A stretch of 64,000 bases of DNA, taken from contig CM074700.1 of the NCBI GenBank assembly GCA_037367355.1, positions 3,224,001 through 3,288,000 on the forward strand. The letters are read 5' to 3'. Positions 1-10,934 of the stretch are shown here, piece by piece. Position 1 is the stretch's first letter, and each line of letters begins with the position of its first letter. The notes under the pieces are model-generated. The model was given only the letters and a program-made list of their open reading frames with translations. It had not been told where the DNA came from and did not search any database. Position numbers and translations under genes: made by a program. This stretch comes from Neoscytalidium dimidiatum. Its lineage: Eukaryota; Ascomycota; Dothideomycetes; Botryosphaeriales; Botryosphaeriaceae.

Positions 1-657
1 ACCAAGGCCACTCAAGCCCCCTCACGTGACAAGTCCGTCACCCGCAAACCAGTCAAGACGCCGGCCGCAACAACATCGACCGCCACCAACCAGCAGTCCA
101 GCAAGACTACCACCACTCCGCCCCTCCAACGTCCAGGAACCTGGCCCCACGGACCCCGCCCCCTCCGCGAACCCCTCATCCCTCCGCAACCCTTCCCTCC
201 CATGCAGCAGCAGCAGCAGCAGCAGCAGCACCAGGACGCCCACCGCCAACAACAACCGCCCCCCTACCAACCGCCCCGGCCCCCGAAATTCCCCGTCTCC
301 ACCGCCTCCCTCGCCGAACTCCCCGCCGTCACCCCTCCGCGCTCCTCCACCCCCGGCGTCCTCCACCGCCGCCGCACCAGCCCCTCTCCTCCGGCCCCGC
401 CCGCCAAACCACAGCACCTGCGGCCCCTGAGCCACGCCAGCAACCCCTCCCCCCGCAGCAACAGGCCGCTGCCCGATCCCTCGCTCAACATGCACATCCA
501 CCCGGCGTACCGCAACCTGCCGCAGGCGACGGCGTCGCTGTATTCGTTCTCGTCCGACAGCACGAAGCTGGGTGAGATTCCGATGAGGAAGTGGAACGTG
601 CCGTTCGATTACGCGGCGATGGAGAGGGCGAACGCGGAGGTGGCGGCGCAGCAGCAG

Positions 658-696
<39 letters not shown>

Positions 697-774
697 GGTG
701 CGGGTGGGCAGGGGGTGGAGGCGGGGAAGAAGAGAGGACTATTGGGGAGGATTCTGCGGAGGGGTAGTGATTGA
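1..774 (+). CDS. 3' part of a Q- and P-rich hypothetical protein
   Basis: The frame is open from the first base of the window to a TGA at 772-774, so this is the C-terminal 257 residues of a gene starting further left. The visible part is low complexity: a Ser/Thr/Pro-rich stretch, a run of 8 Gln just after Met68, long Pro-rich segments, and a second run of 16 Gln at 649-696. Between the Gln runs, around residues 160-215, lies a more ordered segment with a YRNLPQATASLYSF-like core and MRKWNVPFDYAAMERANAE. The last residues (KKRGLLGRILRRGSD) are basic. I do not recognise the family. Both Gln tracts are CAG/CAA repeats and are probably length-variable. Antisense and +2 frames are also open here, but only this frame runs in from the window edge with a plausible protein end. 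Confidence 0.65.
649..696 (+). repeat. CAG/CAA repeat encoding 16 Gln
   Basis: Sixteen consecutive Gln codons, mixed CAG and CAA. A shorter CAG run lies at 205-228 in the same gene. Confidence 0.95.
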
Positions 775-1088
775 TCGGTCGGTTGGTTTCTCGATTGACT
801 GACTGAGTGTTGGAGGGATGTTGTTTTCTTTTTCTCTTTTGTTCCCCCTTTGCTTGGGGATCTGGGATTCCCTTCACGCTCTCGTTTGTTTCCTTTTGTC
901 TGGGACGATGTATTTTGGTAAGCGAGCGAGCGAGCGAGCGAGCGAGTCACTCAGCACGGGTGTCTTGAGTTGAGAAGAGCTTACGACCTTTATGAGAGAT
1001 GACGAACGAAAGATATAACGACGTTACGAGATTGTTTCTTGTAAGATGGAAGAGAGGTTGAAATGGGATATGCGAAGAGATGGGATGG

Positions 1089-1124
<36 letters not shown>

Positions 1125-2230
1125 GTTTTGTTATCTGGGTTCTTATGTAGCTTCATACCCCCTCTATGTGTAGCAGGCCTCGGTCGCGGCTCGATGTAGC
1201 TTTTCACAGGAGTTAGAGATTTGTTTTGCCCAGGTGTGCGCGCATGTGCTTGTGTTAGTCGTAGATAAACAATACCCGTGCGGAATGGGCGTTTGCCGCA
1301 GATGTCAGTCGGTTGGCAGGGACAAGACTAGAGCTCTGTCATTGCGGTTCCCTGATACTGACCAGGCTGACGCTCTTTGGAATGTCGACAAAAGAAATCA
1401 TTCCCAAAACTACCTCGGACACGGGTAGAAATAGCACTAAATTGCAATAACAAGCTCGCACGCTAAACTGTCCTTAAGGGCTCACCATGTTACGAACCAT
1501 GTCCATCTTTCGCTCCGAGCCTTTAGTTAATTCGATAGGTGTCTCCTTGCAGGTAGTTATCGGAGAAAATACTGGTTAGAACCCATTACGCAGCAGGACC
1601 AAATATATTCAAGATTACCGATTGCCTGGCGTGGATGAGGCTGACCTCCGCTGCAGGGAGTCAGAGCCGCCTTTGAAGCCAGTCTTGTTAGTCGCGCTTC
1701 GTAACATAACGATCATACACCGCAGCCATCGACATAAGATATAATTGCCCTATTTGGTTTTTTGATCATGATTTGAATGCCTTGGCTGTTCGCCGAGTCC
1801 AGCCCTAGGGATAAGAACTATGTAGCTAGATATTTGGGCGGAGGGATTGCCGGTAAAAACTCAGCCTGATAACGTTCTTGAGAGAAAGCCTAATCATCCG
1901 GCACTGCTGGTCAACCTTTTGGTAGCGGAGGGTCCAATTGCTACTCAGCCTTGTTTTCTAAAGAGTAAGATGGAAGGCTGTGCGCTGCTTAATCGTAGAA
2001 TGTAGCGCTTGATCTCTCGCCTGCAGCTGCATGGCGAGTCAAATTGGGATTGGAGCGGGGATTCACCCGCACGTGCAGCCTTGACCCCATTCATGCTGTG
2101 CGATCTCTTGCTCCGCCCGACGCCGACGGTAGAAGTCCATTAAACGCTTTCTCAGTTCTCATCATTCTTTATCACTTTCAATTCCTAGCTGTCCCTTTTC
2201 CTAAAATTACGAAAAGAAGAGCATTATAGG
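775..2230. other. Gene-free stretch with (GCGA)n and poly-T tracts
   Basis: Contains the 3' flank of the Q-rich gene, a GCGA tetranucleotide repeat at about 920-945 and an uninterrupted T tract of about 32 bases at 1092-1123. Only short open frames without protein-like composition are present; I see no convincing gene. Confidence 0.6.
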
Positions 2231-2331
2231 GAATACTTATACAACAACTCCATTCAGCAAATCAGTCATGTAAGTAGAACAACTGCGAAAACATATGCAT
2301 ACCTAGGTTCTGATCTAGCCTTGCAGAAGTC

Positions 2332-2544
2332 ATGGCCGCCCTTAGACTTTGCCCCGATTCGCCACCATCACCAGCGGCTGCAGAGAATGAGCCATTGACC
2401 ATCGAGGCTATCATAGTGCTTCTCCAGCTGCTGGTTGTGATCATTACGCCATTGATCACCTTCATTGTTCGCCCGGGGTTTTCTCGAGCACGAGAACCCG
2501 GCAACATCACGGGACAAGAGCAACGAAATGGTAATACCACCTGA
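2332..2544 (+). CDS. Possible 70-residue single-pass membrane protein
   Basis: A 70-residue frame with a polar, Pro-rich N-terminus, one hydrophobic segment at about residues 26-46 (core IIVLLQLLVVIITPLITFIV) followed by basic residues, and a polar tail. This looks like a small tail-anchored or single-pass protein. Support for a real gene: just upstream lies a good intron, donor GTAAGT at about 2270 and acceptor CTTGCAG at about 2326, ending five bases before the ATG, as expected for a 5' UTR intron. No recognised family; it could be a chance frame. Confidence 0.35.
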   Translation: MAALRLCPDSPPSPAAAENEPLTIEAIIVLLQLLVVIITPLITFIVRPGFSRAREPGNITGQEQRNGNTT

Positions 2545-3146
2545 TGAAAGGGCTAGCATCTCGAAAATGTCCTTGTAGCTGATTCTTTTCAGGCCGAATC
2601 GGGAGCATGGAGCTTCATCTTGGCTGGTGAAACTGTTAAATATGAGAACTGGGCGTGAACATGCCTCTTGATGCGAAATAAATGTTCTTGGCGGAAAGCT
2701 CCAAGGTTGACGAGTGAAAAAGCACCTAACATGCGCCTTTCCCGCGAGTTTACGGCCGAATGTAGTCACTAGTGTAATCTTCAATAGAAATGCATTTCAT
2801 TAAATTGCTTCTCAACCAATGCTTATTGCAACGACATAAGTATGTGTTTCACTGCAATTGTAATGATTGCGATGTCCTACGCAGCCCTATTGTTCATCAT
2901 ATTTGAAGTCTGTTTCCTGTCAAAGTGGATGATATGAATACACTGACTGACTATCAGAGTCTAGAAATTCCACTTGGACTCTTTCCCCAGTTCTCGAAAT
3001 GTCTGGATAATGCAACGTTGCACATGAAGATATATTTACAACTAAAACCTTCGTATATACAGCCCTTCCGGAGAGCCTGAAAGCCATTTACACATTTTCA
3101 TAAACGCCTTGTCAATGCCCGCCATATTCTGGACTCTTTTGCCCCT
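2545..3146. other. Intergenic, no feature seen
   Basis: AT-rich DNA with short open frames only. It includes the 3' flank of the secreted-protein gene on the minus strand. Confidence 0.5.
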
Positions 3147-3715
3147 TCAAACCTCGGTGCAGCGATCCGGGTAACCACTGCCATTGTTACTGTAGCGGCC
3201 CTGGGCAAGGCAGAAGTAAATGGTCTGGTTGCGACTGTCATATGCGAAAGACAGCGTGCCCGCCAGCTCGCCGTTCTCCTGGTAGGCCTCGGTCTGCAAA
3301 CAACGGCATTCAGCAATCGGAAGAACGTGCGAGTAAAGCGAGGATTGAAAATGAGAAGGCGGGGGGGAGGGGGGAGGCGGAGGTGGTGCGGCAATACGAA
3401 GGGGGAAAAGAAATGCCAGAAGCCAAAGGGCGGATGAAAGTGAACAATTGAAGCGCTTACGCTGTAGTATGGAATGCCTTTCAATTTTTGGCACTTGCCG
3501 GACGAGATGTTGGCAGCGCTCTTCTCGCGAGGCGTCTTGGTCCTGGCCTTGAAGGCGGCGTCCTGCAGGAGCGCGGTAGGACCGATCAGGTCGGCGGTGG
3601 CTCCGTCGTTGGGGCAGGCGATGCCGGTGGGCGGGAACCACTCGTAGGTGATGTCGGACGCCTTCTGCGCCGAGGCGGCAGCCGCGAGGAGAAGAGCAAC
3701 AGCAGCGGTCTTCAT
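3147..3715 (-). CDS. Small secreted four-cysteine protein
   Basis: Two exons, 3715-3461 and 3293-3147, joined in phase 0 across a 167-base intron (donor GTAAGC, acceptor TTGCAG), giving 133 residues. A clear signal peptide (MKTAAVALLLAAAASAQ) is followed by a mature domain with four Cys at about residues 34, 75, 113 and 130, enough for two disulfides, and the C-terminus ends shortly after the last Cys (DRCTEV). Potential N-glycosylation sites are NIS, NQT and NGS. The size, export signal and paired cysteines fit the broad class of fungal small secreted proteins, some of which act on hosts or competitors. I do not recognise a named family, so effector function is only a possibility. A TATA-like element lies about 105 bases upstream of the start. 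Confidence 0.8.
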
Positions 3716-3819
3716 GCTTCTTTTTGAGGAATGAAAAAATTGTGAAATGTGAAGTTGGACTTGAAACTTGTTTGATCTACAAAGATGCCTTTGATCAATT
3801 AGGGGGAACTTCTGAGGGC

Positions 3820-3826
3820 TTATATA
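3820..3826 (-). promoter_or_regulatory. TATA-like element of the secreted-protein gene
   Basis: TATATAA on the minus strand, about 105 bases upstream of the ATG at 3715. This spacing suits a core promoter with a short 5' UTR. Confidence 0.5.
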
Positions 3827-4415
3827 GACGCAGCAAATGAGGTGCGGATACTGCGGATAGGCGGGAGCAGCAGGGGCATGAATAATCCCTGATTCGAGAC
3901 CTCATGCGTTCCTGACAAGAAACAGAACATCACTTACCTCACCATGCCCTGTGCGCTGCACCCCGCTACTCCAGAACTCCGCGTAGTTTACTTGGCTTAT
4001 ACGTTTCGGTCGTTTTGAGTCTTGGGAGCGTGAGAGCCAAGGCCGAACCACCATCATCAAACAACTCATCCCACCGGCAAGGCGAAGGGACGCACATGTT
4101 GCTTTGAAATTGACGCACCCGGAAACACGTCCGTGGCATGAAAAGGAGACCATTTCAAAAAAAAAAAAAAAAAAGCACTCATGGTAGCAACCTTGCGGGT
4201 AGGGCGAGGGTTCAAGACGTCAGGATGTTCGTACTGCCCTCTCGTTGTACCTGCCGAGGCGTGCCACATCTCGTATTCCGATCACCGCCAGCGATTGAAC
4301 CCACGCACGACTCCCCTATTCCATCACCAAAATAGCCACCTCTTCCGCACCAAGCGCTATTGGCATCGTCACCGCAACGCCTCCGCCCATGTATCCCCCC
4401 TACCGCGGACAAGCC
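3827..4415. other. Intergenic with an 18-base A tract
   Basis: No gene seen. An A homopolymer lies at 4157-4174. It lies between the secreted-protein promoter and the 3' end of the monooxygenase gene. Confidence 0.5.
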
Positions 4416-6366
4416 CTACAGCCTCGCCTCCACCACGCCCGCCGGCGCGGCGCCCTCCGCCCCCAGCAGCCCTTCCTCCGCCAAAGCCCTCCTCACCGCG
4501 CCCTCGACATCGTGCTCGTGCAGCCACGCCGTCTCCGTCCTCTTCACCAGCCTCTCCCTCAGCTCCTCGTCGCTCTCGCCGCCGGGCCGCCTCAACCGCG
4601 CCTTGCTCGCCTCCACCCCGCGATGCACGACCTCCAGCAGGCGCGTCGTGTGCGGCCGGCGCGCCCTCTCGTAGACGGCGGTCCCCCGGGCCAGCTGCTC
4701 GCGCGTGGCCTTGCCGCGCCGCGGCGGCGGGAGGGCGCGCGCGAGCGCGAGCGACAGCGCGTACGCGTCGTCGAGGGCGAGCGAGCCGCCGGTCGCGAAG
4801 GCGCCGCCGTGCGGGTGCGCGGCGTCGCCGATCAGGGCGACGCGGCCGCGCTGGAAGGTGTAGGACGGGAGCGGCGCCGTGATGGCGAGGTTGGGGTAGA
4901 TGCGCGTGTAGGGGGTGCGGGCGAAGAGGGCGCGGATGAGGGGGTGCCAGTCCTGGAAAAGGGGGGGCTTGTTGTCAGTTGGTTGTTGCGGAGCGGTAGC
5001 CGGGAAAAGGTTGAGGGCGGGGATGACCCCGGGGGGGGGGGGGGGGGGGGAGAAAAGGGGAGGGTATCGTACCTTGAGGAGTTCGCGGACGTGGGCGATG
5101 TCGGCCTCGTTGTCCCAGCGTGCGGTCTCGACGAGGTCCTGGTTTTTGGGGTCTTCCGGGTCTAGCTGGATGCTGGCGACTGTCGTGAATTGGCCTTTGC
5201 CTGAAGGAGAAATTCAGAATCAGCATGTAAGCGTCAGAAGGCGTAGTGAGAGGGTGGAGTCGTACCGAGTCTTGAGGCAAAGACACTCCCATTTGGTCCC
5301 CACTGTCAAGGTGTCAACAAAAGGGTACTGAAAAAGGCAATCAGGGTATGAGTGCATACCCAATGCGTCGAGTCCTCGGGCAGATCTGGTATTCCCAGAA
5401 CATGAGATGCGTCGAAGACGGCTCTGTACGCCACTGTTGTCGTCCACCCTAACTTCTGTTCCGGAACGAAGAACTTCCGCACGCCCTGTGTAGTCATTTC
5501 ATCAGCAAATGGGGGTTCCATATAAAATATCCTCCATGTTTCTCTCTCCTTGCCCTTTCTTCAACCTCCGGCGGGATATCGGCTCAAAGACGACATACCG
5601 AGTTGATCCCATCCGCACCAACAACCAAATCCGCCCTCGCCTCTGTGCCATCTGCAAACTTCAGCACAAGATCACCTGAAGGCTCCTCTTCAACCGCAAC
5701 CGTCTTCTTTCCCAGATGAATCTGGGCCGGATCAACGTGCTGCAGCAAGCTCTGATGCAAATGAGCACGAGCGAATCGCGCCGTCTGGTGCCTTCGCTCT
5801 GGTACATTCTTAAACTCGTCGTAAGAGACAATTTCGTTCGTTTTCCAGTGTCTAATATCGAGGTCGCATCAGCCCAGTCACTTCCTTTGAGCAGATTACT
5901 AAAGCTCAATTAAAAATGAAGGGAATCAAAATGAAAAAAATATTTCATAGAAACAAGGAAGTGGAGAAAGATTCTACGATATCAATTAAAGTGAAAGAAT
6001 TGGGCAGACCACAAATGTGAAAGTGAGGTGCATTGCTAAAAAAAAAAAAGAAAAAAAAAGAAAACAGACAACCAACGGGAGAACAACCTACCTATAGATC
6101 ATCGGCAACCCGCTCGGCCCGCGAAACGCAACCTCATCATCCAGCGCGTTACCGACGCCCAGCTTCTCCAGCGTCCGCAGCCCGTTCGGCCCCAGCGCGA
6201 TGGACGCGCCGATCTCGCGCAGCGCCGTCGCCTTGTCGTACAGCTGGACGTCGACCTTCCGGGGCTGGAGGTTGCGGGACAGCGCTATCGCGGCGGCGAG
6301 CCCCGCGATGCCGGCGCCGGCAATGGCAATGCGGAGAGGAGCCTCGTTCGGATCGGTGGAAGACAT
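4416..6366 (-). CDS. FAD-dependent monooxygenase, salicylate-hydroxylase-like
   Basis: Six exons by eye: 6366-6092, 5851-5599, 5485-5360, 5302-5266, 5200-5073 and 4952-4416, totalling 1356 nt and 451 residues, with frame kept at every junction. The class A flavoprotein monooxygenase signature is complete: the dinucleotide fold GAGIAG (residues 17-22), the DG motif GADG (about 170-173), and the second FAD-binding motif GDAAHP (about 315-320). Such enzymes use NAD(P)H and O2 to hydroxylate aromatic rings, for example salicylate to catechol. The precise substrate cannot be read from the sequence. There is no signal peptide, so it is probably cytosolic. Length is normal for the family (about 420-460). 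Exon 4 is only 37 nt. Intron 5 holds a 20-base homopolymer. No pathway partners are adjacent. Confidence 0.88.
5031..5050. repeat. G20 homopolymer in a monooxygenase intron
   Basis: Twenty consecutive G on the plus strand (C on the coding strand), inside intron 5 (4953-5072), about 80 bases upstream of the acceptor. Likely length-unstable. Confidence 0.95.
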
Positions 6367-7486
6367 GGTCTTGGAAAGGTCCGGGTGCGAAGCCGGGAAG
6401 GACGGAAATAAACGCTAAGCTTTTCGCGAGTGCGGGCGGATAAAGGGTATGTCTTGCATCGTCACACGGGGAGAGACAAGCGAGTAGCGCATTTATATTG
6501 GCGGTTTACGCTCGTCCGTTTCTTCATGCGATGCCGGCATGCGTGCTGGTGGAGCGAGGCGATAAGCACGCAAAGCCCTGGGCGGGATGACGCAATAATG
6601 GGATCCTGTGCTGATTTTTTGTTGGTCGGCGCTCGCCAATGTCGACATCAAAAGTGGGAGGAGGGAAAGAATATGGATTTGAGGTCTGTAGGAATTAGCG
6701 GGGAGAAAACTCCGACATAAGCAAGGGGTTGCACGTGTTTCTCACGTTACTCGATCCTGCCTTTGAATGCTTTTGTCGGCTATTTTAGACAATGCCGAAT
6801 CCGAGCAAAGGGAGCAGATGTTGCAAGAGCTGTATCAGATGATGTATACGCCAGAAGGGGAAATATAGGCACCTGTCGTGTCGTAAGAGTTTGATAACTT
6901 TTCACTGGGTTTCGGCGAGTATCTTTCTGCTAGCAAATGCCCATCTAAGAGAGTACGTCGTCTGGATGGTCCGACTGCTCTAATGCCACTAAACTTGTTG
7001 TTAAGGCTAGTGATCAAAATTAATTATGCGGCGAAGTAGGCTTCTGTGGGAGGACATTCGCGCTTCGGGGCGGAAGCACTATCAAGCGCTGATACATTTG
7101 CAATTATTCTGGATTCATCAGTTTAATGCTCATGGACGGACTAGAAATAGCACATAGACAATCATGAATTCTGCAAGCAATACTGCATAAGAACACTGCA
7201 AGCAAATCAGCATGACAAAAACTCAAGCCACAGAACGAAATTCCTTACCGAACTCCATGCCCTCATGCCCAAATCCTCCAAAAAGGACGCGAGGAGTGGA
7301 TTCAGGAAGAAGCACAGGAACCGAACGAAGCAAAAATTTTGACGCCAACCAGCCGCGCGCACTGGTATACCCAACCACCGCCTTTCCTTATGTACAGATC
7401 CCTCATTTCAACATGGCCTCGTGGTCACATGACAAACCTAATGCAGAACCATGCAGTTAGTCCGCTGCTGCAACAACGAACTTTAT
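6367..7486. other. Intergenic, no gene seen
   Basis: Contains the upstream region of the monooxygenase and the downstream region of the metacaspase, both on the minus strand. Open frames here are short and not protein-like. Confidence 0.5.
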
Positions 7487-9131
7487 TTACATCACGTACA
7501 GCAAATTAGTATCTGGAGATTCGTTAGCAGAGTCCAGTTTTTTTTGGGGAAAAAAAAAGAGTGGTATCAACGTACTCAATGGGTGGCTGCAGCTAAGCTG
7601 AGGCTTTTGTGAGTACTTGCCCTCGAGCTCATCACGAATGCTGTTAAGCAGCTGGACGTAGCTCTGCTGTGGATTCTTCTTGAGCGAGGTGATGAAAGCC
7701 CAGCTCATAGCACCTGTGGCTTGGCCGTCGATGGTCGCGTCGGACCTGTGATCCGGTTAGCATACCAGGTTCATCCGTAATACCCCCGCAAGGCTGTGTA
7801 TCCTTGGAACCACGTACGAAGTCTGCGTATCCTTGCTGCCACTCCACATGATAACGTCTGCCGGGCTCGTCTTTGTCCTAAGGTTCCTCTTGTACGTCTC
7901 GTCACCGGTCGTGGCCTTCTTGAACAGACCCATGGCTGTGCTAGCCATGCCACCAAGATCTCCACGCGCGTACGATGACACAATGCCGAGAAGGCCTTGA
8001 CCAGCTTCCTTGGCGAGGTTGGGCTCCTTGAGAACACCCGAGGTCGAGTAGATGTATGGCAGGTCGAGAGCAGAGCCGGAGTGGCAAGAATCGAAGATGG
8101 CTGTGAGGCGGACACCAGGTTGGAGAGGTTGAACCATAATGCGGTGCATTTCGTCGTCGACAATGTGACCGGCCTGTCTGAAATCGACAGGGTAAATGAC
8201 CTCGTCGTATCCGTCGTCTTCATCGCCATCGAGGTCTTTCGTCTGCCCGCCATGACCTGTTGACACGTGAATGTGTGATCTGACATGCGTTTGCGGGGAT
8301 GCGACGTACCTGAGTAGTGGAAGAAGAGCGAGTCATTAGGTCGCGCGTCCTTTACTAGCCAGTGCATTGCCCTCAAGATATTGGCCTTGGTGGGCTGGCT
8401 CATAGGGTTTTGCTGGTCATCTGTGAGGATGACCATGTCCTCGCGCTTGTAACCGAAATGCTGGTTGAGGTAGTTGCTCATGTTCTTGACATCATTGATG
8501 CACCCGCGTAGCTGGCCGCGCTGGCCGAAGTAGTTGATTCCGATAAGCAGGGCCTTGCGACGGCCGGTGCAGTTTGAATACTGGAAAGAATAGCCTGCAG
8601 GTGCGCCATGACCGAAGGCTTGGGCTTGCTGCGGAGGAGGAGGTGGTGCCGAGTGGCCCTGCGTTGAAGTGTCGCGGTTAACAGATGCTGAGGCTGATTA
8701 GACCGACCGTGGATTTGAAAACGTACTCCATATCCAGACGACGCACGAGGGCCGTACTGCTGGTGTTGCGGAGCCCCGTTGGGCGGACCGTAGCCATATC
8801 CTTGCTGTGGCGGAGGCGTCTGGTTACGCGTAAGCACAGCCCTACATGGCTTCTCTTTCCTCAATATACCTGCTGATAGCCGCCGTACTGGCCCGGTGGC
8901 GGTGTTCCGTAGCCATAGGGCGGCTGCGGAGAATGAGAGGGCGGAGGATAACCGTATTGACCTTGAGGCCTAGGAGGTGTCAACTTGGGCACGAACGGCG
9001 GGAGGGTGCGGCACATACGGCCCATACTGCTGCGGCGGAGGGTAACCTTGAGGCGGCGCGCCGTAGTTCTGGGGTGGAGGAGGGCCACCGTATCCTCCGC
9101 CTTGATATCCTTGGCCGGGGTAGTACGACAT
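7487..9131 (-). CDS. MCA1: Type I metacaspase
   Basis: Seven exons: 9131-9019, 8969-8870, 8819-8727, 8658-8310, 8256-7818, 7745-7576 and 7512-7487, giving 429 residues with every junction in frame. The N-terminal ~120 residues are a Gly/Tyr/Pro/Gln-rich prodomain (repeated QQYGPP and GYGYG blocks) as in fungal type I metacaspases. The caspase-like fold follows ([10 protein letters not shown]). The catalytic dyad is His in YSGHGG (about residue 220) and Cys in DSCHSG (about residue 276), with the acidic loop between them that is typical of this family. Metacaspases are calcium-dependent Arg/Lys-specific cysteine proteases that act in stress responses, protein quality control and cell death. 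The intron at 8257-8309 splits the Gly codon of the SGHG motif. The gene is divergent from the SHMT gene. Confidence 0.93.
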
Positions 9132-10934
9132 CTGAGTGGTGTTCTCGCGTTGGGTTTCGGAATGGGCGTTGGGTTTGTTGCGAAGAGGCGTGGCTGTCGC
9201 GGCGCGGTTGGTCGAGCAGGAGCGTGCGCTGGGTCGAGCGAAGGGCTGCGAGGGCGGCTGAGAGTGTTTTGATTGAGTAGCAGTGGAGGTGGCTAGGGCG
9301 AGAGACGGGTGGTTGCAAGAAGAGGAGGCGTAATGAACACCCCGCCGGGTCGGAGAGCGGTAGGGCTGAGAGGGCGCTGACGACGAGGATCCCGGGTCAG
9401 ATCTGCCGGCCGAGCCGATTTCCGTGCGAGCTGCAGACCTCTCAGCGAAACACTTCGCTCTGGTGAGCCCGGTTGCTTTGCCGCGCGGCGATGTTTATCT
9501 AGCTCTCGTGCTACGCCTTCCACTACTAATAATAAGAATGCTGCAGGGAAAGGGGATGACGCGACCGGTCCCGCAGTTTTCCCTCGGGCTTGCCAGCATT
9601 GCCCGCGTAGATTGCTGCTGCGCCCGCCAGATGCAGGCCAGACTTCGCGGCCGAGGCCAGACTGGCGGAGGGAGCCGCCGTTGGCAAAAACGCCCACGTC
9701 CAGCGCGAACACCCCATCCCGCGCCCCCGTCGCGCCCGCGCCCGTTGCTCGCCAATGGCGCCCCAGAGGGCGCGAGCTGCTCATCACGGACCTCTGGCAT
9801 GCGGCAGCTCCAGAGCCCGTCTGGCCGCCTCCAGCCTACCGGCGCCGCACACATGCGTCGCTGTGCCCCAGATTCACCGCTCCACACGCGCGTCGGTTGC
9901 ACGCGAGCGGCTTCTCCGAGACCGTTCGCCCATGCGGTTGCCCGTTCGAGAGCGGAGATGCAACAGGGAGGGTGTCGTGCAAGGCCAGCTGAATCCAGGG
10001 GATCTCGGTGTGGCGCGCCCAGCCAATCCGCCGGCGACAACAAGCTCTGCAGCGCGGTAGACGTGCAGAAGCGAGGCCAACTTAGCTGTGCTGGGAACAC
10101 CTTTCGTCACCTGGTGCCAATTTTCATCGCCCTCTGCGGACAATGCCAGCTGAAAGCGTGGCTGAGGCGCGCTAGTAGGGCGGCGCGACGGCGTCAACGG
10201 AGGCCCGTGCTAGCAGTGCACGGCTGTTTCGAATGCTTCAAAAACCACACCACTCTCTCTCCCGCCGAGCGCCATCGCATGGAGCGTACCTGCATTGGTG
10301 TTGCCAGCGGGTGGAGGGCTTGCTCTTAAGCCGCGGGAACAGAGACTTTCGGCGTCTTTCGGCGCGTTTACTTTCGGAGCGCGCCAGCTCGGCAAGGTAA
10401 GCGTCGGAGCACCAAACTCTCACGAGAACTGTCCTAGCAGCCCGAGCAGCCCGAGCCGCGCGGAGCTCGGGGAGATAGTGAGGGGAACAGGTGTGCGAGT
10501 GCGATGGTGGAACGGAACAGGCTGCACCTGGACGAGGAGACGGTAGCGTTTCGTCGCGTCTCCTCGTGGACTCGTTGCGGGGAAGCACGCAGCTCCAACC
10601 AGATTGCCTCAGGGACCCGATACCCGCGGACGAGATGGAGCAATCGGAAGGGACAATAGCAGTAGAGGGTCGTCGTGGAGGTTGAAAGAGGCAGCGCAGC
10701 CCATGTCTGCAAGCAGCAATTGTCTCCGAGCTGCTCCGCGAAAGCTCCGCTTTGGCCCGCGATCGGCGAGCGCGCGCGCGGTCCCTGCTCGATTTTTTGC
10801 GCGGGGCAACCGCGAAACATTGAACACCGCGCTGGAGCTTCAAATTTGCCCATTGCCTCTCCGCCCTCACCTCACCACCACAAATTTTCCCTCCTGCCCC
10901 AATTGCACCCTCCTGCACGCCAGGCACGCCAGCC
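9132..10934. other. GC-rich divergent promoter region, metacaspase/SHMT
   Basis: A 1.8 kb spacer between two divergently oriented genes. Base composition leaves long open frames on both strands (one of 301 codons on plus), but they are Arg/Ala/Pro-rich without domain-like pattern. I read it as promoter and 5' UTR sequence; a pyrimidine-rich stretch precedes the SHMT start at 10935. Confidence 0.5.

Noticed and set aside
4389..5165. 258-codon plus-strand frame
   Set aside because: Antisense to monooxygenase exons 5-6 and passes through intron 5 and its G tract.
9424..10329. 301-codon plus-strand frame
   Set aside because: Composition-driven open frame (Arg/Ala/Pro/Cys), no domain or splice pattern, and equally long frames lie on the other strand.
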